Assembly (NCBI GenBank): GCA_009908925.1
Contig: JAAAOH010000114.1
Location: 1 to 21,414, forward strand
Reading direction: 5' to 3'
DNA from: Spirochaetota bacterium
GTDB taxonomy: Bacteria > Spirochaetota > Spirochaetia > DSM-27196 > PWMO01
DNA: 21,414 nt
A model generated the notes under the pieces. It was not told where the DNA came from. It searched no databases and saw only the letters and a program-made list of their open reading frames with translations. The translations under genes and the position numbers were made by a program. Shown piece after piece: positions 14,310-21,414 of this stretch. Within the stretch, counting starts at the first letter, position 1. Every line of letters begins with the position of its first letter.

Positions 14310-15164
14310 ATGATCATTAATCACAACATGAGTGCCCAGTTTGCCAACAGGACACTCAACTTCCGGGGCAACGATGTTCAGAACAACATCGAAAAGCTGA
14401 GCTCCGGAATGCGCATCAACCGGGCCGGCGACGACCCTGCAGGACTGGCGGTATCTGAGAAGATGCGCAGCCAGATCTCCGGGCTCAACCAGGCAGAGCG
14501 GAACATCCAGAATGGTGTCTCGTTCATCCAGGCAACCGAGGGATATCTGCAGGAAACGCAGGACATCCTGCACCGCGTCCGGGAGCTTTCAGTACAGTCG
14601 GCGAACGGCATCTACTCGGCAGAAGACCGCATGCAGATTCAGGTCGAGGTTTCGCAGCTTGTGGATGAGATCAACCGGATCGCATCGCACGCGCAGTTCA
14701 ACGGCATGAATCTTCTCACGGGTCGGTTCGCCAGTGATGCCGCAGAAGCTACGGGAGTCCAGTTCCAGGTCGGCGCAAACATGGACCAGAATGAAACCGC
14801 CTTCATTGGAACGATGACCGCTGCAGCTCTCGGATTGCAGAATGCGCAGGGCGAAGAGGGTATCGTTACCCTTTCCAGCGCGGACGCCGCCAACCGAACG
14901 ATCGGTATCGTGGACTCTGCCCTTCGGCAGGTATCGAAGCAGCGGGCCGACCTCGGCGCCTATCAGAACCGTTTTGAAATGGCGCAGGAAGGTGTGGCTA
15001 TCGCAGCCGAGAATCTGCAGGCAGCCGAGTCCCAGATCCGTGACGTGAACATGGCTCAGGAGGTCGTGGACTTCACCAAGAACCAGATTCTGGTTCAGTC
15101 GAACACGGCGATGTTGGCACAGGCAAACACGCAGCCGCAGTCGGTACTTCAGCTACTGGGCTAA
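14310..15164 (+). CDS. flaB: Flagellin FlaB-type core filament protein
   Basis: 284 residues, full-length spirochaete flagellin. It opens MIINHNMSAQFANRTL with NIEKLSSGMRINRAGDDPAG, and carries the conserved KMRSQISGLNQAERNIQNG segment that the upstream copy lacks. HRVRELSVQSANGIY and the C-terminal VDFTKNQILVQSNTAMLAQ are family standard. It lacks D2/D3 outer domains, as is usual for the periplasmic filament core. GGGAGGG is 6 bases before ATG. Outside the deletion the two FlaBs are very similar, including DRMQIQVE.SQLVDE and RIASHAQFNGMNLLTGRFA, so they arose by tandem duplication. The long leader and the two hairpins after it suggest an abundant, stable message. Confidence 0.97.
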   Translation: MIINHNMSAQFANRTLNFRGNDVQNNIEKLSSGMRINRAGDDPAGLAVSEKMRSQISGLNQAERNIQNGVSFIQATEGYLQETQDILHRVRELSVQSANGIYSAEDRMQIQVEVSQLVDEINRIASHAQFNGMNLLTGRFASDAAEATGVQFQVGANMDQNETAFIGTMTAAALGLQNAQGEEGIVTLSSADAANRTIGIVDSALRQVSKQRADLGAYQNRFEMAQEGVAIAAENLQAAESQIRDVNMAQEVVDFTKNQILVQSNTAMLAQANTQPQSVLQLLG

Positions 15165-15184
15165 GATTTCACTCCGTTCACTTT

Positions 15185-15213
15185 GAAAGAGAGTTCTGGA
15201 CGTCCTCTCTTTC
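15185..15213 (+). promoter_or_regulatory. 9-bp stem-loop between flaB2 and flaG
   Basis: GAAAGAGAG (15185-15193), 11-base loop, CTCTCTTTC (15205-15213), perfect. It starts 21 bases after the flaB2 stop and probably caps the 3' end of the flagellin message. Confidence 0.6.
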
Positions 15214-15228
15214 GCTACCATCGGGCGA

Positions 15229-15252
15229 GGAGGGAGCCGTTGGGCTCCCTCC
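15229..15252 (+). terminator. Strong hairpin, possible attenuator before flaG
   Basis: GGAGGGAGCC, loop GTTG, GGCTCCCTCC: a perfect 10-bp GC-rich stem followed by CCCACTTCTT, pyrimidine-rich but poor in T. It would end only part of the transcripts, giving far more flagellin than FlaG and FliD, as stoichiometry demands. It is 14 bases before the flaG ribosome site. Confidence 0.55.
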
Positions 15253-15278
15253 CCCACTTCTTACACGGAGGTAAGAGT

Positions 15279-15626
15279 ATGTCCATGGATGTTTCCAGGC
15301 TGCAGTATCCTGCCGATCACGAGCGGCTCAGCGCCGCACGACACGCAGCCCGACAAGCAGAATCCCGCGAGGCACAACGGCAACAGCAACAGGTTCAACG
15401 TGCCCGGGCCGACATCGACTCTGTCGCGTCGAAGCTTGACGAGATATCGAGCATATACAACCGCAAGCTCAAGTTCAGCGTCGACCGTGAGTTCGGCGAC
15501 GTGGTCGTCAAGGTCATCGACACGACAACCGATAAGGTCATCAAAGAGCTCCCGCCCGAGGCGCTGCAGAGACTGCACGTACGAATCCAGGAGGCTCTCG
15601 GCCTGCTGTTCGACGAAACCATATAG
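15279..15626 (+). CDS. flaG: FlaG-family flagellar protein
   Basis: 115 residues. FlaG proteins are small flagellar accessory proteins found between flagellin and fliD genes; loss often alters filament length. The C-terminal half matches the family: KLDEISSIYNRKLKFSVDRE, then DVVVKVIDTTTDKVIKELPP and LGLLFDETI. The N-terminal half is a Gln/Arg/Ala-rich helix (ESREAQRQQQQVQRARADID). The frame is open from 15183, but the start is set at 15279 because GGAGG (15267-15271) lies 7 bases before this ATG and the upstream part runs through the attenuator hairpins. fliD starts 25 bases after the stop. Confidence 0.9.
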   Translation: MSMDVSRLQYPADHERLSAARHAARQAESREAQRQQQQVQRARADIDSVASKLDEISSIYNRKLKFSVDREFGDVVVKVIDTTTDKVIKELPPEALQRLHVRIQEALGLLFDETI

Positions 15627-15650
15627 CCTCTCTCGCGGGAGGGGACGCAC

Positions 15651-17678
15651 ATGTCCGATATGAATATCCCCGGCGTGTCCGGAACGCGGGGAGTAGACTC
15701 ACAAAAGATGATAGACGACCTCATGAAGGTCGAGCGTCGACCGCTCGATCGAATGGAAAATGAGGTTGACGAATACCAAACCGAAAAGCAGGTCTGGCAG
15801 GAACTGAGCCGGACCGCAAGCAGCCTCTCCGATCAGGCACGCTCGCTCTACGGGTTTCAGAATCCGTTCTCCGAGCGCGTGGCGACCTCCTCGGATCAGT
15901 CCGTCCTGACTGCAACGGCGCAGCGACAGGCACCGGAGAGCGTCAACCGACTCGAGGTGGAACAGATCGCCGGAGCGGACACCTTCGTCTCCTCCTCGGT
16001 GCCGCTCGACACCCGCGTCCCGGAAGGCCGTTACGGCTTCCGCGTGGGCGAACAGGAGCGGTTTTTCAACTTCCGCGGCGGTGATCTTGGCGATTTCGCC
16101 GAGGCGGTCACCCGCAACGTCGGCGAGCTCGTCGAAGCACGTGTAGTCAAAGACTCCGCCCAGAGCGAGGTGATAACCTTCCGTTCACAGCTCACCGGGG
16201 CCGAGAATCGCATGCAGTTTCTCGAGCAGGCACAGCAGACTGCACTGGATCTCGGTGTTCTGGAGCGGTCGATCAGCGGCGAGCGCACACTTGCGATCTC
16301 CCAGTCCGAAGTTGCCCCGTGGCGCGGCGAGCTCTCTGGCGAGACGGTCTCGGTACGCGCGGGCACGATGGAGGTGAGCCCAGGCGGATCGGTTTCCCTG
16401 CCGGTGGAACCGCGCATGAGCGTGAGCGAGAATATGGTGCTCGAGCTCGATGTGCGTGTGGTGGACCGCTCCGACGAGATCACCGAGCCACCACCGCCAC
16501 CTGAGGGCCCGAACGTTCCGGACGCGGGCTCCGTTACGCTCGACGGAATAACCATCCCCTACCCGCAGTCCGACATCGAAATGCCGGATTACCAGCCACC
16601 CGAGGAGCCTCGGATCGTTACCGACAGCACCTTCCTGTTTGCCCGCGAAGGCGGGCAGGACGTTGCCCTTCCGGCACTGAACGCCGGGGAGGAGTTTCAG
16701 ACGATCCAGATTCCACTGGCTGAGCACGTTGATTCGATTTCGGCGCTGAACATACGAAACGAGAACACCCACCGGGATTTCTACGTGCAGAACGCCCGTA
16801 TCTTCGATCCCACCGCCCGCGGTGAGTTCGAGCCGCGGAATCCCATCGAGACGGCTTCGGACGCGCAGATCAAACTCGACGGCATCACGGCGACACGCAG
16901 CAGCAATACCATCGACGATCTCATTCCGGGCGCCACGCTGGAGCTCCACGGCCCGAGCCGCGGACCGGTCAACCTGGAGGTCGAACCGGATCGGGAGACC
17001 ATAAAGGACTCGGTGATCGGGTTTGTCGGGCAGTACAATCAGCTCATCCGGGACATCAACATTCTCACACGCTCCAACGAGTCCATCATCCAGGAAATCG
17101 GCTACTTCAGCGACGAAGAGCGTGAACAGGCCCGGGAACGCCTGGGAATGATGCAGGGCGACAGCGGTCTCAATCAGATGCGCGCACGCCTGCAGCAGAT
17201 CATGATGAACTCCTATCCCACCGATGCGGGCCAGGAGCTCAATCTACTGGCGCAGCTCGGCATCAGCACCAGCGCCGGCGGATTCAACACCGGCGGGGTA
17301 AACACGTCCAGACTGCGCGGCTATCTGGAGATGGACGAGGCGCAGTTCGACGCCGCACTGCAGAACGATATGGGCGCCGTGCGTCAGCTCTTCGGTTCCG
17401 ACACCGACGGGGATCTCGCGACAGACGAGGGCATCGCCTACCGCGTGCAGCAGTACGTCCGCCCGTTTGTCCAGCCGGGGGGCATCTTCCAGAATCGCCA
17501 GAACACGCTCGACTCTCAGATTTCGCGCACCGAGGACGACATGGGCGATTACGCCGATCACCTCGACCGTTATGAACAGCGCCTGCGGCAGCAATTCGGC
17601 CGTATGGAAAACGCGATGAATGAGATGGATGCAAATCAGCGTTCTCTGCAGCGGCTCAACAACAATAGCGGGAACTAA
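15651..17678 (+). CDS. fliD: Flagellar filament cap protein FliD
   Basis: 675 residues; FliD caps the filament tip and helps flagellin fold in. N-terminus MSDMNIPGVSGTRGVDSQKMIDDLMKVER has the FliD_N signature, with a coiled coil to about 70 and the FSERVATSSDQSVLTATA segment. The C-terminal domain contains GQYNQLIRDINILT, MRARLQQIMMN, NLLAQLGISTSAG, and a final coiled coil (LDRYEQRLRQQFGRMENAM). E. coli FliD is about 470 residues; here the middle is about 200 longer and includes a proline-rich spacer EPPPPPEGPNVPDAG near 278-292. Treponeme FliD is similarly long (recalled), so this looks like a spirochaete trait. GGGAGGGG lies 7 bases before ATG. Confidence 0.92.
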   Translation: MSDMNIPGVSGTRGVDSQKMIDDLMKVERRPLDRMENEVDEYQTEKQVWQELSRTASSLSDQARSLYGFQNPFSERVATSSDQSVLTATAQRQAPESVNRLEVEQIAGADTFVSSSVPLDTRVPEGRYGFRVGEQERFFNFRGGDLGDFAEAVTRNVGELVEARVVKDSAQSEVITFRSQLTGAENRMQFLEQAQQTALDLGVLERSISGERTLAISQSEVAPWRGELSGETVSVRAGTMEVSPGGSVSLPVEPRMSVSENMVLELDVRVVDRSDEITEPPPPPEGPNVPDAGSVTLDGITIPYPQSDIEMPDYQPPEEPRIVTDSTFLFAREGGQDVALPALNAGEEFQTIQIPLAEHVDSISALNIRNENTHRDFYVQNARIFDPTARGEFEPRNPIETASDAQIKLDGITATRSSNTIDDLIPGATLELHGPSRGPVNLEVEPDRETIKDSVIGFVGQYNQLIRDINILTRSNESIIQEIGYFSDEEREQARERLGMMQGDSGLNQMRARLQQIMMNSYPTDAGQELNLLAQLGISTSAGGFNTGGVNTSRLRGYLEMDEAQFDAALQNDMGAVRQLFGSDTDGDLATDEGIAYRVQQYVRPFVQPGGIFQNRQNTLDSQISRTEDDMGDYADHLDRYEQRLRQQFGRMENAMNEMDANQRSLQRLNNNSGN

Positions 17679-17685
17679 GAGCGTT

Positions 17686-17721
17686 CCCCGGGCCGCCACG
17701 CCCCGGGGCAGCGTCCCCGGG
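17686..17721 (+). repeat. Three CCCCGGG palindromes after fliD
   Basis: CCCCGGG at 17686-17692, CCCCGGGG at 17701-17708 and CCCCGGG at 17715-17721, about 14-15 bases apart; two lie in the near-repeats AGCGTTCCCCGGG and AGCGTCCCCGGGA. Any two can pair, giving alternative hairpins just after the fliD stop. No T run follows, so simple termination is unlikely. Confidence 0.7.
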
Positions 17722-17848
17722 AGCGCGCCGTGCTTCACCGGCAGATCGTCGCTTCCTTCGCGAAACTTTTCGGCTTGCCCCGGACACGTTTTTCTCCGAT
17801 ATGTAAGAGAAGAGGTTTTCACGGCCACCAAACCCCAAGGAGGCACCG

Positions 17849-18754
17849 GTGGAGATTCTGATAAACGAAGAACAGGTAGATGTCACCCTGGATGAGGAGC
17901 AGACCCTCGGTGAGGTCATGGAAGGCTTGCGTGGGTGGCTTAACGACTCCCAGCTCTTTATCACCGATGTGGTCGTAGACGAGCAGGACGTGAAGCTCGA
18001 CGCGCCGGAATCCTGGTCGCAAACGCGTGTGGACGACGTCGGTCGCATCGAGATCATGGCGATGGCACCCTGGGAGGTCAAAGCTGCCGGGTTACAGGTG
18101 CTCGTGCAGTACTTCACCCTGATTCGTGACGCCATCCGCAACGAGGACAGCCGACAGCTCGACGAGGTGTCCGGCGAGGCCGGGCATATAGCCGACAGTC
18201 TTCCGACCTACGCACAGGATCTCATCGACCCGAACGATCGCACCGACATCCTCCACCGCATCGTCGACGCACAGGAGATCCGCGAGGGAACGCTTCCCGG
18301 AGCCGAGCGCGCCACCGAGCTTCTTGGCTACCTCGACCAGGCAGTCACGGTGCTGGCTTCCCGGGCCCGGGAGATCTCGCGGCCGTACGCGGAGGCGGCG
18401 GCAACGGCGCAGACGATACGCGGGCTCATCGCGGAGGTAAGCGATGTATCGGTTCTCCTGCAACGCGGTGAGGACCGGCGCGCGATGGACTCCCTCGTGC
18501 GATTCACCGAGCTCGTGGGCAAGTTGCTTCGCATCATGCCTCATATGGTGCGGGAAGAGGATGCACCGGGAGTTTCGGCTGAACGACTGGAAGCGTATGG
18601 CGCTGAGCTCAACGCGACGCTCGAGGAACTGGTCGATGCGTTCGGTACCCAGGATTCGGTGCTCATCGGCGACCTCGTTGAGTATGAGCTCGTCCCAAAG
18701 ATCGAGGAACTCCTCGACTACATCCCATCCGTGGAACAGGATGCCCAATCCTGA
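17849..18754 (+). CDS. Unrecognised protein downstream of fliD: small beta-rich N-domain plus helical body
   Basis: 301 residues, acidic, no signal or membrane segment. GTG start: AAGGAGG (17837-17843) is 5 bases before it. Residues 1-72 alternate short strands and one helix (MEILINEEQVDVTLDEEQTL, VMEGLRGWL, LFITDVVVDEQDV, GRIEIMAM) in a pattern like a beta-grasp (ubiquitin/ThiS) fold; inferred by eye. Residues 75-301 are almost all helical (AGLQVLVQYFTLIRDAIR, RATELLGYLDQAVTVLASRAR, VSVLLQRGEDRRAMDSLVRF), like a helical-bundle adaptor or chaperone. I do not recognise the family. Its place between fliD and the PilZ protein suggests a flagellar export, chaperone or regulatory part; a similar unnamed gene follows fliD in Treponema as I recall. 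Confidence 0.82.
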   Translation: MEILINEEQVDVTLDEEQTLGEVMEGLRGWLNDSQLFITDVVVDEQDVKLDAPESWSQTRVDDVGRIEIMAMAPWEVKAAGLQVLVQYFTLIRDAIRNEDSRQLDEVSGEAGHIADSLPTYAQDLIDPNDRTDILHRIVDAQEIREGTLPGAERATELLGYLDQAVTVLASRAREISRPYAEAAATAQTIRGLIAEVSDVSVLLQRGEDRRAMDSLVRFTELVGKLLRIMPHMVREEDAPGVSAERLEAYGAELNATLEELVDAFGTQDSVLIGDLVEYELVPKIEELLDYIPSVEQDAQS

Positions 18755-18767
18755 GTGGTGACGCCGC

Positions 18768-19889
18768 ATGGTAGTGCTGCAGGCCTCCGACTTCAACTTC
18801 TTCGAAAACCCCGATCCCACAACAAACATTATTACGCTGGCGATCTTTGGCGGCCTTCTGGTCGTCCTGGCTGTTGGTGCCCTGTTGAGCTCGCGGTCGT
18901 CCGGATCGCGCGGCGGCGGCGGTGGCGGCGGCGGTGGCGGGATACTCGCCGGAGCAAACCTAAAGCGCCAGGCGCGCAACGCCGGCCTTTCACGCGATCA
19001 GATACGCACGCTGCAGGGCCTGGTTAAACGTTACCGGATACAGGACCCTACCCGGCTGTTCACTGAGAACGCCTATCTTACCAGCCTGGTGCGGCGAGCG
19101 GTTCAGGATCTGGACACCTCTTCCATATCGGACGAGGAACGAGAGAGCCTCAAGTACATCATCTTTCAGGTCAAACGCCTTATCAGCCTCCACATGGGAG
19201 GGCGGACGACGCTCGGATCCACGCGCCGGCTGCGCGCGGGTCGCGACATGCAGATCTCCAGCGACAAAAACGAATGGTACGACACCACGATTGCTTCGAA
19301 TCTCCCCGAGGCACTCGTGGTAACGTCGCCTTCCGACCGCTTCGATCGACCCATTCTCTGGAGCAAGGGCACGACGGTGAGCTGTCGCGTTGTCGCCGAG
19401 GGCACTGGCAAGGTGTACACCTTCGACACCCATGTAAGCGGTATCCGCAAGTCTCGCAGCGGAACAAGTATGCTGCTCGCCCACACCACCCGCATCGAGG
19501 CGTCACAGAAGCGACGCTACCCGCGGCGTGAGATGGACATGCCGGTGTTCTTCTGGCCAGTGTTCATCATGTCGGTCGGAACCGGCCGCCGGGCGAAGAA
19601 ACGGGCCTTCGTCAGCGACGAGCGGCGAGGGTTCGGACGTCTCGAGGACATCTCGGCCGGCGGATGCAGCATACGATCCCAGCGGCCGCTCAAGGCAGGC
19701 ACGCTCATCAAGGTGGAGTTCGAAACCTGGGATCGTACCAAGCTTACCGCCTTCGGCAAGGTGCGCTCCACGCAGCGAACTCCGCTGCGCTACGGCATCA
19801 TGCACATCATGTTCACCCGTGTATCCCGGAAGAATCTGAACATGATCCAGTCCTACGTGTACGGCATCGCAGAGCAGACACCGAGTTGA
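18768..19889 (+). CDS. Membrane-anchored PilZ-domain protein with polyglycine linker
   Basis: 373 residues. A single membrane helix at about 20-41 (IITLAIFGGLLVVLAVGALL) is followed by RSSGSR, ten glycines (G49-G58), a helical region (60-145), a beta-rich domain (about 155-245) and a C-terminal PilZ domain. Both cyclic-di-GMP motifs are seen: the arginine motif RRYPRR (249-254) and DxSxxG at D294/S296/G299 in DISAGG. The beta domain plus PilZ resembles the YcgR layout, here tethered to the membrane. YcgR acts as a motor brake; a similar role at the periplasmic motor is inference. ATG is 13 bases after the previous stop with no good ribosome site, so coupling is likely. Confidence 0.87.
   Translation: MVVLQASDFNFFENPDPTTNIITLAIFGGLLVVLAVGALLSSRSSGSRGGGGGGGGGGILAGANLKRQARNAGLSRDQIRTLQGLVKRYRIQDPTRLFTENAYLTSLVRRAVQDLDTSSISDEERESLKYIIFQVKRLISLHMGGRTTLGSTRRLRAGRDMQISSDKNEWYDTTIASNLPEALVVTSPSDRFDRPILWSKGTTVSCRVVAEGTGKVYTFDTHVSGIRKSRSGTSMLLAHTTRIEASQKRRYPRREMDMPVFFWPVFIMSVGTGRRAKKRAFVSDERRGFGRLEDISAGGCSIRSQRPLKAGTLIKVEFETWDRTKLTAFGKVRSTQRTPLRYGIMHIMFTRVSRKNLNMIQSYVYGIAEQTPS
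18912..18941 (+). repeat. Polyglycine-coding GGN repeat
   Basis: Ten Gly codons in a row: GGCGGCGGCGGT twice in tandem, then GGCGGG. It encodes the flexible linker between the membrane helix and the cytoplasmic part of the PilZ protein. Unequal slippage would change linker length in whole residues. Confidence 0.9.
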
Positions 19890-19923
19890 CCCCGGCGGTC
19901 TGCCACCATAGGATATATACATC

Positions 19924-20187
19924 GTGAAAGTTACACGCATCGACAACATCGAGCTGCGCGACAGCCCGGTCAAGTATCGCCGGGTCTACACCGCACACGC
20001 ACTACTCGCACACGCAGGCTCCGATCAGGAAGTGGTTCCCATCGAGTTTACCGTGGAAGACACCGCAGACCGTGGTACCGTGCTCACCCTCCAATTTCTC
20101 GAGACACCCGACTATCCCCTCCTCCCGGCACAGCGGGCGGTTCGCGAGCACCTGCAGGAGCTCCAAACACGGGGGGAGTTCGTCTGA
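19924..20187 (+). CDS. Small conserved-looking protein upstream of tsaE, function unknown
   Basis: 87 residues from GTG at 19924, with AGGA about 10 bases before it. Predicted mostly beta with a C-terminal helix (YPLLPAQRAVREHLQELQTRG); no signal peptide, no Cys, and no motif I know. The sequence MKVTRIDNIELRDSPVKYRR opens with two short strands. The codon pattern matches its neighbours, and its stop TGA overlaps the likely start of tsaE (CTGA), so it is probably a real gene read together with tsaE. The PilZ gene ends 34 bases before it. Confidence 0.7.
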   Translation: MKVTRIDNIELRDSPVKYRRVYTAHALLAHAGSDQEVVPIEFTVEDTADRGTVLTLQFLETPDYPLLPAQRAVREHLQELQTRGEFV

Positions 20188-20606
20188 AGGTATATCGCTC
20201 GAGCTCGCCGGAGGAGACCCGGGGGGTGGCGACCACTGTCGCCGCCCGTTTGCAGGCCGGCTCTGTCATCGCGCTTCACGGAACCCTCGGAAGCGGCAAG
20301 ACCACCTTCGTGAAGGGGCTGGCGGCCGCACTCGGCGTGCGGGATCTCGTTACGAGCCCGTCGTTCTCCCTCGTAAACGAGTATGAGGGACAACACCTGC
20401 GACTCTTTCACGTGGACCTCTACCGTTTGCGGGGACAGCACGAAGTCGACCTCCTCGACCTCGATTCGGTCCTCTCCGCCGGGGGGATAACGGTGATCGA
20501 GTGGGCCGAGCGCGGTGAGGGTTTGCTTCCCGACGGGGCGCTCCATATTACGCTGGATGTGCAGGACGATCTGACGCGAACCATCGCCATGGAGGAGCCG
20601 CAGTGA
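20184..20606 (+). CDS. tsaE: tRNA t6A biosynthesis ATPase TsaE, probable CTG start
   Basis: 140 residues from CTG. TsaE is the ATPase partner of TsaB-TsaD in making N6-threonylcarbamoyladenosine at tRNA position 37. Walker A is GTLGSGKTT; also seen are TSPSFSLVNEYEG, LFHVDLYRL and VIEWAERGEGLLP, all family motifs. No ATG, GTG or TTG gives the full N-terminus: GTG at 20226 would drop the strand and helix VYRSSSPEETRGV that align with the start of other TsaE proteins. CTG at 20184 restores them, overlaps the previous stop (CTGA) and has GGGGGGAG 5 bases upstream. The GTG alternative has GGAGGAG 9 bases before it, so it remains possible. The stop overlaps tsaB. Confidence 0.9.
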   Translation: MKVYRSSSPEETRGVATTVAARLQAGSVIALHGTLGSGKTTFVKGLAAALGVRDLVTSPSFSLVNEYEGQHLRLFHVDLYRLRGQHEVDLLDLDSVLSAGGITVIEWAERGEGLLPDGALHITLDVQDDLTRTIAMEEPQ

Positions 20607-21352
20607 CTGTTCTCGCCTTCGACACCTCCGGTTCCGTGCTCAGCCTCACCCTGCTTCTCGCCGCCGCGGATGGTCGCAGCGAGTCCGCCGATGGTACCGA
20701 GAATCCGCGGGCTGTCCACCTGCTCCGCGACACGGGCCTGCGCCACGCCGAGCACCTCGCCGGCGCCGCCCGCGACCTCCTTGCGGCAGCCGGCTTGTCT
20801 GTGGCCGATGTGGACCTCATCGCCTGTGCCGGTGGGCCGGGTTCGTTTACGGGACTTCGCATCGGGATGGCTACCGCGAAAGGCTTTGCAGCCGCCCGGA
20901 ACATCCCCTTCGTCGCGGTGCCGACACTCGATATCTGGGCGGAGCTATACCGGTACTGGCCCGGCGTGGTGGTGCCGGTACTGGATGCGAGGAAACGCCG
21001 CTTCTACGCTGCCGTCTATGCAGGGGTGGAGAAGCTCACCGCTGACCTCGACGAAGATCCCGAATCAATCCTCGAGCTGGCGCGGGAGGCCGGCCAGGTT
21101 GCCACCGAACGCCTGCCGCCCGGCGACCCGCGCGTCGCCGGCTCGCACGCGATCCTGATCGTCGGTCCGGACGCCGCGGTCTTTGGGGCGGACGTGGGTC
21201 CCGGTCGTGTCGTCGTCGCGCCGCCCTCGGACAGCCTTCCCTCCCACGCGCTCGCCCGCATCGCCGTTGGGCGCTACCATACCGAAGGAACGGCGCCAAC
21301 CGGTATCGGACCGAGTTACGTACGGAAGAGTGACGCCGAGCTCGGGGCCTGA
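20603..21352 (+). CDS. tsaB: tRNA t6A biosynthesis protein TsaB
   Basis: 249 residues. TsaB is the inactive ASKHA-fold partner that scaffolds TsaD in the t6A complex. Family motifs: LAFDTSGSVLSL at the start, RHAEHLAGAARDLL, then DVDLIACAGGPGSFTGLRIGMATAKG (the GPGSFTGLRIG block is diagnostic) and VPVLDARKRRFYAAVY. The C-terminus ends with the typical PSYVRK. It starts at GTG overlapping the tsaE stop (GTGA) with GGAGGAG 5 bases upstream. It is somewhat longer than E. coli TsaB (231 residues), with an insert of about 15 residues near the N-terminus (AADGRSESADGTENP). tsaE-tsaB adjacency is common. Confidence 0.94.
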   Translation: MTVLAFDTSGSVLSLTLLLAAADGRSESADGTENPRAVHLLRDTGLRHAEHLAGAARDLLAAAGLSVADVDLIACAGGPGSFTGLRIGMATAKGFAAARNIPFVAVPTLDIWAELYRYWPGVVVPVLDARKRRFYAAVYAGVEKLTADLDEDPESILELAREAGQVATERLPPGDPRVAGSHAILIVGPDAAVFGADVGPGRVVVAPPSDSLPSHALARIAVGRYHTEGTAPTGIGPSYVRKSDAELGA

Positions 21353-21356
21353 GCTT

Positions 21357-21414
21357 GTGGCGGCGCCGGCACCGACGGTGAACGCCGGCACCCGGCAACA
21401 GGCGCGTCCGGGTG
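21357..21414 (+). CDS. Possible start of a further gene, cut by window end
   Basis: A GTG 4 bases after the tsaB stop opens a frame (VAAPAPTVNAGTRQQARPG) that stays open to the edge. There is no clear ribosome site, and 19 codons of GC-rich sequence prove little. The same bases can form a hairpin (GCCGG at 21365 with CCGGC at 21385), so this may instead be a 3' untranslated region. Confidence 0.2.
   Translation, partial: MAAPAPTVNAGTRQQARPG

Overview
The window (about 21.4 kb, GC-rich) looks like chromosome from a free-living, high-GC spirochaete. The strongest evidence is a pair of FlaA filament-sheath proteins, two FlaB-type flagellins starting MIINHN, and a flaG-fliD locus; FlaA sheath plus FlaB core is the hallmark of spirochaete periplasmic flagella. 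The species cannot be named from this sequence.

Layout. Bases 1-4858 (+) hold the 3' three quarters of a giant tandem-duplicated UvrA and a coupled TatD-family nuclease. Bases 4866-8833 run on the minus strand: a terminator, two overlapping flaA genes behind a perfect sigma-70 consensus promoter, a lipoprotein with a periplasmic-binding-protein look, a seven-helix membrane protein, and a small ferritin-like protein. A 130-bp divergent promoter region follows. From 8964 to the end everything reads (+): infC-rpmI-rplT, a coiled-coil protein and ZapA, a PilZ protein with a TPR protein, flaB1, flaB2, flaG, fliD, an unrecognised protein, a membrane-anchored PilZ protein, a small unknown protein, then tsaE and tsaB.

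How the genes fit together. The two flaA genes encode the sheath and the two flaB genes the core of the same periplasmic filament; FliD caps it and FlaG is a filament accessory protein. Two PilZ-domain proteins bracket the flagellin-cap block, which suggests cyclic-di-GMP input into motility (inference). The infC-rpmI-rplT set is a classic translation operon, and tsaE/tsaB serve tRNA t6A modification. ZapA and its coiled-coil partner belong to the division ring.

Points most worth a second look: FlaB1 lacks nine residues from one of the most conserved stretches of flagellins; a 17-base palindrome sits inside the promoter spacer of the first PilZ gene, whose mRNA would be almost leaderless; both flagellin leaders are long, hairpin-rich and share GGTCGAACCT; the ferritin-like protein has Gly where both ExxH iron-ligand glutamates should be; tsaE appears to start at CTG; and UvrA has four ABC domains. 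No CRISPR array, insertion sequence, tRNA, rRNA or phage gene was seen. No gene-free stretch exceeds 300 bases; the longest (12978-13255 and 14087-14309) are the flagellin leaders and are described below.
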